Assembly: GCF_010726955.1 (NCBI RefSeq)
Contig: NZ_AP022603.1
Location: 2,604,001-2,668,000, forward strand
Source: Mycolicibacterium fallax
Lineage (GTDB): Bacteria > Actinomycetota > Actinomycetes > Mycobacteriales > Mycobacteriaceae
Direction of reading: 5' to 3'
DNA length: 64,000 nt
Translations under genes and position numbers: made by a program
The notes under the pieces: generated by a model
The model's input: the letters and a program-made list of their open reading frames with translations, nothing else
The model's database searches: none
Told to the model about the DNA's origin: nothing
Shown: positions 25,305 through 32,750 of the stretch, piece after piece
Layout of the letters: the number at the start of each line of letters is the position of its first letter
Numbering within the stretch: the stretch's first letter is position 1

Positions 25305-26873
25305 TCAGCGCGCCGCGAACAATGCCCGTGCGACCTGGTCCAGTTGCGCACCGCCGAGCGCATCCGGACGGAACTCCCAGAGCCGACGGGTCCACGGATC
25401 GGGGATCCGGGCCCCGGCCGCGGCCGGCACCGGCAGGGCGACCTCGGAGATCTCCCGCAGCAGCGGCGCCGGGGCGAGCCGTTGCCAGTTCGACTCGCCG
25501 GTGAACACCAGCGACAGCCGCGCCTCGGCGGCCAGGTTGATCAGCGCAGCAACTTCGCCGAGCACCGACTCGGGCAGCGCGAAGCCAAAGTTGGTGATGA
25601 CGATGATGCCCGGCGGCGGCACGGTTCCCTCGCTGCGCAGGCGCAGGGCCGCCAGGTCCGCCGCGCTCGCGAGCTGGCGCAGCCGATCCACCGCCTCGGT
25701 GGGATCGGTGACGACCGGTCGTCGCAGATAACCACCCAGCGCCGAGCCCAGCGGCCGCAGCTGCCGACCGATGTCGACAATGTCGACGGTGACGTCCGGC
25801 TCGGGCTGCGCAGCGAGCAGTCGCATCACCACCGAGCTGGCCACCGGCGACCCCGATTCCGGGCTCTCCTCGTCAACCCACACCGGCCGGCGCAGCGGCA
25901 CCGGCACGCAGAACGGCAGGTCCAGCGGACCCGCCTCGCCGTCGAACATCACCCCGAGCCGAATCCCGGGTCCGCCGCGCCGGCTCGGACGCTGCCAGCT
26001 CGGTGCGCTCCAGGAGGCAAGTGCCGGCGGCAACTCGGTGTCCAGGACCGCCAGCTCGGCACCGAGATAGGCGGCGTCACGCTGGTAGTCGGCCCTGGCC
26101 CGGTCCACCAGCTCATCGCGCCGGTGTCCGATCGCGGCGAACACGGTGTCGGTCGTCGGCGACGTGCGCGCGGCGGGATCTGCCACCGCCGCGGACATTT
26201 CGGCGTCATGGCGATCCTCGGCGAAGGCCCGAGCGTCGGTGAACGCCGCCGTCATGCGGACGGCGTCCTCATGGATCATCGCAATCCGCTCCAGCGGGTC
26301 CGAATCACCCAGCGGTGGGGGTACGTCGTGCCGAGCCGGTGGGGGCGGCGGCGGGGCCGGGGGCACCGCGGGTGGGGGCGGCGGCGTCAGTCCCGGCCGG
26401 GTCCCGTCTCGCCCGGCGGCGTCCCGCGGGGCATAGTGGTGCGCGCTCAGCAACTCCCCGATTCCACCGGCGTAGCCCTGGCCGACCGCGCGGACCCGCC
26501 AGGATCCGTCCCGGCGGTACAGCTCAAAGCCGATGATCGCCGGAAAGAGTTCGGCCGCAGCGACATTGAATTCGATGTCGCTGTTCGGTTCAGCGTCGCC
26601 GCGCAGCCAGCAGCACAGTCCGGTCGGAGCGACCGGGTTGAGCACCAGGCACAGCACCCGCTCGACGTCGCCGGACAGCGCGGCCAGATCGATGTCGGCC
26701 TGACTCCCGACGGCAACCCCGGGTGCCACCGACTGCTGGTCTGCACCGAGATAGCCGGTGGCCCGCCGCTGGCCGTCGAGCAACAGCACCCCCGGGGCGC
26801 CCGCGCCGCCGAAGTCGACGCGCACCCGACCTCCGGACAACGCGCAGTTCTGGCCCGGCACCAGGCTGGTCAT
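25305..26873 (-). CDS. TerD domain fused to a degenerate FtsK/HerA-like domain
   Basis: 522-aa protein, last gene of the minus arm of the Ter cluster; ATG 26873 follows AGGCGG by 7 nt and lies 10 nt after the preceding stop. Residues 1-150 are a TerD domain (LVPGQNCALSG, GFELYRRDGSWRVRAVGQGYAGG) lacking the acidic calcium loops. A polyproline linker (about 162-183) and a helical region follow. The C-terminal part (about 285-522) has the pattern of FtsK-like modules: LPFCVPVPLRRPVWV, VVMRLLAAQP, VDIVDIGRQLRPL and a Walker B-like GIIVITNFG. The expected Walker A Gly-Lys-Thr is absent (SPESGSPVASS instead), so this copy is probably not an ATPase. The FtsK relation is my reading of the pattern. 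Confidence 0.72.
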   Translation of the reverse strand: MTSLVPGQNCALSGGRVRVDFGGAGAPGVLLLDGQRRATGYLGADQQSVAPGVAVGSQADIDLAALSGDVERVLCLVLNPVAPTGLCCWLRGDAEPNSDIEFNVAAAELFPAIIGFELYRRDGSWRVRAVGQGYAGGIGELLSAHHYAPRDAAGRDGTRPGLTPPPPPAVPPAPPPPPPARHDVPPPLGDSDPLERIAMIHEDAVRMTAAFTDARAFAEDRHDAEMSAAVADPAARTSPTTDTVFAAIGHRRDELVDRARADYQRDAAYLGAELAVLDTELPPALASWSAPSWQRPSRRGGPGIRLGVMFDGEAGPLDLPFCVPVPLRRPVWVDEESPESGSPVASSVVMRLLAAQPEPDVTVDIVDIGRQLRPLGSALGGYLRRPVVTDPTEAVDRLRQLASAADLAALRLRSEGTVPPPGIIVITNFGFALPESVLGEVAALINLAAEARLSLVFTGESNWQRLAPAPLLREISEVALPVPAAAGARIPDPWTRRLWEFRPDALGGAQLDQVARALFAAR

Positions 26874-26883
26874 CGAATTCCGC

Positions 26884-28299
26884 CTACAGGAATCGGGCCA
26901 GTTGCGGCACTGCCTCGCCGGGGTGCTTGGCCTGCATGCCCTCGCCGATCGCGGCCAGCTTCCACTCGGCTCCGGAGCGGAACATCTTCGCCATCACCAT
27001 GCCGGTGCACCGCAGGTTCCCCCCGTCGAGGGTGTACCGCGCCAGCTCGGCATTGACGGTGGCATCGACCAGCCGGCAGAACGCGTTGCTCAGCTGGTCG
27101 AAGGTGTGTCCCTTGTAGGACGTCACGATGAACAAGATGGTGCTGATGTGCGCCGGGATCCGGGTCAGGTCGACGCTGATGACCTCGTCGTCACCGTCGC
27201 CCTCGCCCGTGCGGTTGTCACCGTTGTGCCTGATCGAACCGTCCTTGGAGCTCAGCTGGCCGTAGTAGCAGACGTCGGCCACCTGATGGTCGGCAAACAG
27301 CACCGCCGAGGCGTCCAGGTCGACCTCCGGGGTGCGCCCGCCGAACAGTCCGCGCCTGATCGGATCCCAGCCCAGGCCCATCCGGACCTGGGTGAGCGCG
27401 ACGCCGTCGTCCTTGCGCAGCGAAACCCGCTGCCCCTTCAGGAGATTGACGGTTCGGCCCTTCACCAGGCTCACCTCGCCGGTGGCCGGCCCGGGCGGGG
27501 CCGGTGGCGGCGCGGCGGGTGCGGGCGGCGGGGGCGGCGCGGGCGGGGACACCGGCGGGGTCCAGCTCGACTCCGGTGGCGGCTGCTGCGACCAGCCCTG
27601 CAGAGCCGCCGACACCGACGACGCCGGTTGCGCCGGCGGGTACGGGGACGGGGCCGGCGGTGGGGGTGGCGGCGTGAACGCCGGCGGGGTGAACGGCGGC
27701 GGGGCGGCCGCGGGCGGCGGGGTGAACGGCGGCGGGGCGGGCGCGGGCGGCGGGGTGAACGGCGGCGGGGCGGGCGCGGGCGGCGGGGCCGGCGCGTCAT
27801 CCACGGTGACGCCGTGATCGGTCACCAAGGCGGCGAATCCACCCGCATAACCCTGGCCGACGGCCCGGACCTTCCACGCGTCGCCACGGCGGTAGACCTC
27901 CACCGCGATGACGATCGCCTCGGACGCCAGTCCGTCGATCCGGTACTCGTAGAGCGGCACGCCGGCGGCGTCGGCGATGATCGCCAGCGGCGCGGGCAGC
28001 GAGCCAAAAGTGCTGCCCGGGGTGTCCAGGGTGATCACCGCGCGAACCTTGGCGATGTCGGCGGGCACCGCCGCCGTGCTGACCGCCAGGCTCGACGGCT
28101 GACCGGCCGAGCCGGGAACCAGTCGGACACCGGGCCCCGACGGTTGGTTGAAGAAGACAAAGTCCGCGTCGCTGCGGACCTTTCCGGTGTCGGTGACCAA
28201 CAGTGCGGACAGGTCCGCAGCCGCTCCGACCTGCACCGAAATCCGCAGGTCCGCCGCCGTCAGCGCGGCATTCTGTCCCTTGCTCAGCGGTGTCGCCAC
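26884..28299 (-). CDS. Double TerD-domain protein with Pro-rich repeat linker
   Basis: 471-aa protein from GTG 28299, with GGGGAGGG 4 nt upstream. TerD domain 1 (about 1-170: LSKGQNAALTA, FVFFNQP, VEVYRRGDAWKVRAVGQGYAGG) lacks the acidic loops. A long linker (about 172-285) includes three APAPPPFTPPP-type repeats. TerD domain 2 (about 290-471) is the canonical calcium-binding form, with VDLDASAVLF and [14 protein letters not shown] and RSGAEWKLAAIGEGM. TerD proteins bind Ca2+ and associate with membranes and TerC in stress responses. It follows the HAD gene by 33 nt, so it belongs to the same operon. Confidence 0.88.
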   Translation of the reverse strand: MATPLSKGQNAALTAADLRISVQVGAAADLSALLVTDTGKVRSDADFVFFNQPSGPGVRLVPGSAGQPSSLAVSTAAVPADIAKVRAVITLDTPGSTFGSLPAPLAIIADAAGVPLYEYRIDGLASEAIVIAVEVYRRGDAWKVRAVGQGYAGGFAALVTDHGVTVDDAPAPPPAPAPPPFTPPPAPAPPPFTPPPAAAPPPFTPPAFTPPPPPPAPSPYPPAQPASSVSAALQGWSQQPPPESSWTPPVSPPAPPPPPAPAAPPPAPPGPATGEVSLVKGRTVNLLKGQRVSLRKDDGVALTQVRMGLGWDPIRRGLFGGRTPEVDLDASAVLFADHQVADVCYYGQLSSKDGSIRHNGDNRTGEGDGDDEVISVDLTRIPAHISTILFIVTSYKGHTFDQLSNAFCRLVDATVNAELARYTLDGGNLRCTGMVMAKMFRSGAEWKLAAIGEGMQAKHPGEAVPQLARFL

Positions 28300-28332
28300 A
28301 CGCCCTCCCCTCGTGCTGTTTCTCGGGCCACC

Positions 28333-29175
28333 CTATCGCGGCCGGCCGCACCCGGAGCGCGCTGTTTGCGCCCGGTCGGTCAACCACGCCAGGATCTGCT
28401 CGGCCGCCGCAGCGCCGGCCCGCGACGTCACCGTCACGGAGTCCCGGTGCCAGGCCAATTCCTCCAGTTCGCCGTGCGCCGGCCTGATCGCGGCGTCGGC
28501 GCCGGCCAGCAGCTCGGCGTCCAGCGCCCCGTCCCCGGCGGCCAGCAGCACCGCGTCGCGGGCCAGTTCCCCGGCGGCAACGAGTCGGCGCCGAACTTCG
28601 GCGACCGCCCGCGACTTGCACAGCACCGACGGCACCGCGTAAATCTTGCGGCCCTGGCGCGACACCCGCCAGCCGCGCGGCGCACACCAGTCGGTCCAGC
28701 CGGCCACGAAGTCCCCGGGCAGCAGCTCCTGCCGGACCACCAGATAGCAGAACAGTCCCTCGGCCACCTTGAAGTTGCGTACCCACGGTTGCGGCAGCGT
28801 CGGCGCCAACGCCTCGACCACCTCGTCGATCCCGACGCCGCCGGCCCGGATCGCCTCGGCGGTCTGTTCGGACCAGTCCCGGTCGGCGGCGCCGTCCACC
28901 AGGATCCGCCCACCGTTGCTGGTCACCGCGTACCGCGGCGGCGGCCCGGGCAGCCGGACCCGGCGGTACTGCGCGATCGTCCGGGTGGTGGCGGGAACCA
29001 CCGGGTACCGGGCGGCCAGGTCCGCCAGGGCAGCCATGGCAGCCTCGGTCATGTAGGAGATCGGCCGGCCGTCGTGCACCTCGACGCACAGCTCCGCCCC
29101 CGGCACCGCGGGAAAGAACTTGCGCGAGTAGATCAGCGTGCGGTCCAGGTCCGAGGCGATCAGCGCCGCCGTCAT
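28333..29175 (-). CDS. HAD-family phosphatase of the Ter cluster
   Basis: 280-aa cytosolic HAD-superfamily hydrolase. Motif I DLDRTLIYS has the nucleophile D9 and acid D11; motif II is within VPATTRT; a Lys-containing region (ILVDGAADRD, then FKVAEG) precedes motif IV LAAGDGALDAELL. The cap has several Trp (WTDWCAPRGW), suggesting a specific organic phosphate substrate. HAD phosphatases of this type are part of the predicted Ter biosynthetic module that would dephosphorylate a ribosyl intermediate. ATG 29175 lies inside a 14-bp tandem repeat; a second ATG 14 nt upstream (29189) overlaps the previous stop but is out of frame. Confidence 0.85.
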   Translation of the reverse strand: MTAALIASDLDRTLIYSRKFFPAVPGAELCVEVHDGRPISYMTEAAMAALADLAARYPVVPATTRTIAQYRRVRLPGPPPRYAVTSNGGRILVDGAADRDWSEQTAEAIRAGGVGIDEVVEALAPTLPQPWVRNFKVAEGLFCYLVVRQELLPGDFVAGWTDWCAPRGWRVSRQGRKIYAVPSVLCKSRAVAEVRRRLVAAGELARDAVLLAAGDGALDAELLAGADAAIRPAHGELEELAWHRDSVTVTSRAGAAAAEQILAWLTDRAQTARSGCGRPR

Positions 29176-29198
29176 TGCGCCGCCGTCATTGCGCCGCC
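29163..29198. repeat. 14-bp tandem repeat at the PRTase-PELOTA / HAD junction
   Basis: The plus strand repeats GCGCCGCCGTCATT with period 14 for 36 nt (about 2.6 copies). It covers the stop of the PRTase-PELOTA gene and the start of the HAD gene. On the minus strand each copy carries an ATG; the first (29189) overlaps the upstream TGA as ATGA but opens only a five-codon frame ending at the second copy, while the second (29175) opens the HAD gene. Confidence 0.8.
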
Positions 29199-30298
29199 AG
29201 GTCCTTGATCAGTCCGACGCAGGCATAGGCGAGGTCCGGGTCGTGTTCAACGGGTACGCCGCGGTCCTCGGCCAGCATCCTGATGTGCCGGTGCTCGGGT
29301 GCGGCGGGATCACGCAGCACGATCCGCCACGGCAGCCGACGCAGCAGCACCCGGGTGGTCTCGCCGATGCCGGGCTTGACGAAGTTGGCGGAGCCGATGC
29401 CGTAGCGCCGCCGAATCGTTTCCACCGTCGCCAGCCCGGCCCAGGTCGGCGTGCGATCACCGGCCGTCAGTTCCCGCAATGTGGCGCCCACCTGCGGCGC
29501 CACCGCGTCGAACTGCCCGGACACCGCGTCCAGAAATGCCGCCGACCGATCACCGGCGCGCAGCTCTCGATAGAACTTCGCCCCGTGGAACTGATCGGGT
29601 CGGGTCAACCGCGGGTTGAGCACGGTGCGCGAGACCAGGCCCGAAACCGTCGAGTTCAGGCACGCCGAGGCGATCAGAAAGTCATCGCGGGTGCCGAAGG
29701 TCCGCACGCAGTTCCCCGGGTCCGCCAACACGGCCAGATCCGGGTTGAATACGATTCCGGTCCGCTGCGCGTACTCCCGCAGCGCCTCGGTCAGCTCCCG
29801 CGCGATGGCGCCCTTTCCGGTCCACCCGTCGATGAAAACCACACCCGCCGGGTCATGGTTGCCCGCCAGGTACCGCAGCGCCTCGGTGTCGATCCCGCGT
29901 CCGCGCACGATGGAGATGGTGTGGTGCGGCAGCCGCAGCCCGCGGCGGGCGGCCCAGCGCCGCATCAGGATTCCGATCGGTGTGCCGGCCCGGGCCAGCG
30001 ACACCAGCACGATGTCGGTGCCGCGTTCGGCCAGTACCAGCTCGGTGACCGCCCCGACCGCGGTCGCCAGCCGCTGCGCCGTTTCGGCCAGGACGGTGTC
30101 GAACAGTTCCTGGTAGGCGGCGTCGGGTTGATACTCGATGGGCAGCGACTCGGCGTAATGCGCCAGGCCGCCCTGTATTTCGCGTTCCCGAAGCTCGGTC
30201 GGCGCCTCCAGGTCGATTCCGGACAGGTCCGTCAACAGCCAGCTGACCTCATCGGCGGAGTAGCTGCCGAACTCCGGACCGAACAGCGGGCGATTCAC
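29186..30298 (-). CDS. PRTase_1 / PELOTA-domain protein of the Ter cluster (StiP-like)
   Basis: 370-aa cytosolic protein from GTG 30298 in a GTGA overlap with the upstream stop. The N-terminal two thirds (about 10-290) are a phosphoribosyltransferase-like domain with a PRPP-loop-like VFIDGWTGKGAIARELTEAL and LVSLARAGTPIGILMRRW. The C-terminal part (about 310-370) fits a PELOTA-type RNA-binding domain: VLRDPAAPEHRHIRML and AYACVGLIKDL. This fusion is a hallmark of Ter-associated operons, where it has been proposed to help make a nucleoside-like metabolite. Cys residues in NCVRTFG and SACLNSTVSG are conserved-looking, in line with earlier annotation of such proteins as cysteine proteases. Confidence 0.82.
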   Translation of the reverse strand: MNRPLFGPEFGSYSADEVSWLLTDLSGIDLEAPTELREREIQGGLAHYAESLPIEYQPDAAYQELFDTVLAETAQRLATAVGAVTELVLAERGTDIVLVSLARAGTPIGILMRRWAARRGLRLPHHTISIVRGRGIDTEALRYLAGNHDPAGVVFIDGWTGKGAIARELTEALREYAQRTGIVFNPDLAVLADPGNCVRTFGTRDDFLIASACLNSTVSGLVSRTVLNPRLTRPDQFHGAKFYRELRAGDRSAAFLDAVSGQFDAVAPQVGATLRELTAGDRTPTWAGLATVETIRRRYGIGSANFVKPGIGETTRVLLRRLPWRIVLRDPAAPEHRHIRMLAEDRGVPVEHDPDLAYACVGLIKDLAAQ

Positions 30299-31551
30299 CG
30301 CGTCCCCGCGCGGTACGCGCCGAGTGCCTCGATGTCCGGCCCGTTGACCCGCACAACGGTCACCCGGTGGCCGGCCGCCGCCAACACCGCGGCGACCTCG
30401 AGGTCACCGGCCGCGGCGACCTCGTCGAGCACCAGCAGCAACTGGACCGGCCCGGCCTCGGCCGCGGGCCAGCCGTTGTAGAGATAGCGGGGCGCGGTCT
30501 CACCGGGTTCGCAGGGCGCGAAGGTCCAGCCCCGCCGCAACGGGTAACCGGGATCGTCGCGAACATAGGCCGGTGAGCGGGTGGTGGTCTGGTAGCGCAC
30601 CCGAAAACCGTTTCGCGCCAACGCCTCGGCGATACGCAGCGGTAGGTACATCAACTCCTCGTGGCCGACCACCAGGACCGCAAGGCCGGGGTCCAGGGTG
30701 GCCCGGATCCGGTCGACCGCCCGGGCCAGCGGGTCGGCGAAGGCGCGGCGGTCCGCGGCCAGGAAGCCGTGTCGCCCGCCGACCGGAACCTCGGCCGGCC
30801 AGTCGATCTGCACCGTGCCGAACTCCCCGGCCGCACCGAGGTCCCGGTTGAGATCCGGTGGGGCCAGCGCGCACACCCGCTCGACCAGCCCCTCGGGCAG
30901 GTCGACCCGGCCGCGCGCCAGGCTGACGAACTCAACCCGGGTGCCGAGTTCGGCCGCCGCGGCATCGACCTGGGCCCGCTGCCCGTCATCGCGGACGTCG
31001 ACCAGCGACGCGACGACGTAGCGCCGCCGGGCCCGCAGCCGCTGCAGTTCGGCGATCATCGCCAATGCGGTTTTCCCGGTGGATATTTCGTCGTCCACCA
31101 GCACCAGGGTCCGATCATGGTCGAACAGTCCGGCAGCGCTGGGCTGCATGCTGTGGTCGGTGGCGTGGGAGTGCTCCTCACGGAACTCCGCGTAGCAGCC
31201 GCGGCCCGGGGCGGGGCGGCGGGTGGTGTGCAGATACATCTGCGCGTCGAGTCGGTCGGCCACGCAGTGGCCCAGCCCGGTGGCCGTCTCGGCCATTCCG
31301 ATCACGTCCACCGGTTCAACCTGGCCGGCCAGCCCGGCCGCGACCGCCGCGCCCAACCGGTGGCCGGCCGCCATCACCCGATCCGGGGACACCGCGATGT
31401 GTTTGCCCAGCACCGACGACACCAGCAGGTGCGCGCGGCGCGGATTGCGCCGCAGGCCCGGCGCGACGAGATCACCGATCCGCTCGGCGCCGCCGTCGTG
31501 CCGAATGCGCAGCCCGAAAACCTCGGTGGCCCAGGGAGTCACCGGCCTCAC
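30295..31551 (-). CDS. Phosphoribosyltransferase with TRSP domain
   Basis: 418-aa cytosolic protein from GTG 31551, overlapping the CitE-like gene stop by 4 nt. The N-terminal PRTase domain (about 30-215) has the PRPP-binding loop LVLVDDEISTGKTA, with the expected paired acidic residues, and GMAETATGLGHCVADRL. The C-terminal domain contains VLVVGHEELMYLPLRIAEAL and TTTRSPAYV, the namesake motif of the TRSP domain. In Ter systems this protein and the PELOTA-linked PRTase form a conserved pair predicted to attach ribose-phosphate to a base-like acceptor. The acceptor is unknown. Confidence 0.87.
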   Translation of the reverse strand: MRPVTPWATEVFGLRIRHDGGAERIGDLVAPGLRRNPRRAHLLVSSVLGKHIAVSPDRVMAAGHRLGAAVAAGLAGQVEPVDVIGMAETATGLGHCVADRLDAQMYLHTTRRPAPGRGCYAEFREEHSHATDHSMQPSAAGLFDHDRTLVLVDDEISTGKTALAMIAELQRLRARRRYVVASLVDVRDDGQRAQVDAAAAELGTRVEFVSLARGRVDLPEGLVERVCALAPPDLNRDLGAAGEFGTVQIDWPAEVPVGGRHGFLAADRRAFADPLARAVDRIRATLDPGLAVLVVGHEELMYLPLRIAEALARNGFRVRYQTTTRSPAYVRDDPGYPLRRGWTFAPCEPGETAPRYLYNGWPAAEAGPVQLLLVLDEVAAAGDLEVAAVLAAAGHRVTVVRVNGPDIEALGAYRAGTR

Positions 31552-32750
31552 CCCAGCCCCGCCAGCGCCACCAGCAGATCGACGAAGGTCACCCCGTCGT
31601 TCGCCACCCCGAACACCTCGGCGCGGCGCAGCACCTGCCGGGCCCAGATGGCATGCGGGCGCGCCTCGTTCATCTTGTTGCGATAGTCCGAGCGCAGCAC
31701 GCCGCCGGCGTCGGCCCCGACGATCGCGCAGGCGTCCCGATATTCCTCGGCGGTCACCACCGACAGGGCGTGCACCGGCGCGACGTGGTTGGGGTGGATG
31801 ACGGTCTTGCCGAGCATCCCGTTGACCCGATCAAGGCTGATCTCGCGCAGCAACCCGTCCAGGTCGCGGCTGACCAGTTGGTCGCGGAACCGGACCGCGC
31901 GGTGTTCGACGAAGGGGGTGGCCCGCAAGAACGGCCGGAACATCCGCTCGTGGTCGGCGAAGTACTCCCAGACCGGCGCGGTGACGACGAACCCGGTGCC
32001 GTCGCGGCGGCCGAGTCGATTGACGATGTCGGCGAGCACGTCGGCGACGACCCGGACGTCGTAGATGGTGTGATCGCGGTCCCGGCGGATCCCCAGCGCA
32101 CCGCACATGTCGGTGGCGCCGACCCGCACCGCGAGCACCGATTCGCGGTGCTCGGCCAGCACCGTCGAGAGCGTCTCCAGCTCGGCGTCGCGGGTCTCCC
32201 GGTACAGGATGCGCTCGGATTCCAGCACCGGCATCACGTAGAGGTGCTTGCCCAGCGCGGCAGCGGCGTCGGCGGTCTGGGCCAGCCAGGCCTCGGCCGT
32301 GCGGCCGTCGAACTTCGGGATGACCAACCCGGTCAGCGCGTCCGCCGCGGTCGCGCTCATCAGCTCGACGATGCGCGGGATGCACCCCATCCCGCGGGCC
32401 CGCAGGAATACCAGCGCGGTGCACGGATCCCCGGCACCGGCCAGTTCGTCGAGGGCGCCGACGGCGTTGCGGGTCGCCTCCTCGATTCCGGACTCGCGCA
32501 CCGCGTCCTCAAGGTCGAGCACCACCGAGGTCATTCCTTCGGCCGATCGCCGCAGCACCGTGTCGGCCAGGCCGGGCCGGTCGGCCGGGATGTAGAGCGT
32601 GGCGCCCAGCGCCGTGGCGAGCAGCTCGCGGTCACCGTCGACCCGGATCTCACCGGGCTCGGTGAGAAACAGCCGAGCGCGGTCCGCCGCCGCGAGGTGA
32701 TGGAAGTGTCGCACCGTGCGCGACGCGGCCGTCAAGCCCGGCCGGCTCAC
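31548..32750 (-). CDS. HpcH/HpaI aldolase / CitE-like C-C lyase of the Ter cluster
   Basis: 400-aa cytosolic protein starting at GTG 32750 in a 4-nt overlap with the coiled-coil gene. The TIM-barrel signature is clear: LYIPADRPGLAD, then VVLDLEDAVRESG (Mg-binding Asp/Glu), PVLESERILY and RVGATDMCGALG, ending with GKTVIHPNHVAPVHAL. This is the CitE-like branch that cleaves or forms C-C bonds next to a CoA thioester or keto acid. At 400 residues it is longer than typical CitE (about 290), with extra sequence at both ends. In Ter clusters such lyases accompany the two PRTases and the HAD enzyme. Confidence 0.86.
   Translation of the reverse strand: MSRPGLTAASRTVRHFHHLAAADRARLFLTEPGEIRVDGDRELLATALGATLYIPADRPGLADTVLRRSAEGMTSVVLDLEDAVRESGIEEATRNAVGALDELAGAGDPCTALVFLRARGMGCIPRIVELMSATAADALTGLVIPKFDGRTAEAWLAQTADAAAALGKHLYVMPVLESERILYRETRDAELETLSTVLAEHRESVLAVRVGATDMCGALGIRRDRDHTIYDVRVVADVLADIVNRLGRRDGTGFVVTAPVWEYFADHERMFRPFLRATPFVEHRAVRFRDQLVSRDLDGLLREISLDRVNGMLGKTVIHPNHVAPVHALSVVTAEEYRDACAIVGADAGGVLRSDYRNKMNEARPHAIWARQVLRRAEVFGVANDGVTFVDLLVALAGLG

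Noticed and set aside
29189..29189. ATG 29189 as start of the HAD gene
   Set aside because: It is out of frame and meets a TGA after five codons; ATG 29175 opens the DLDRT-containing frame.
26758..29208. An 816-codon plus-strand frame across the TerD genes, and a 655-codon minus-strand frame (3236-5203) across mmpL3
   Set aside because: Antisense to clear TerD/HAD and MmpL3 domains, with composition dictated by the opposite strand; no start signals.
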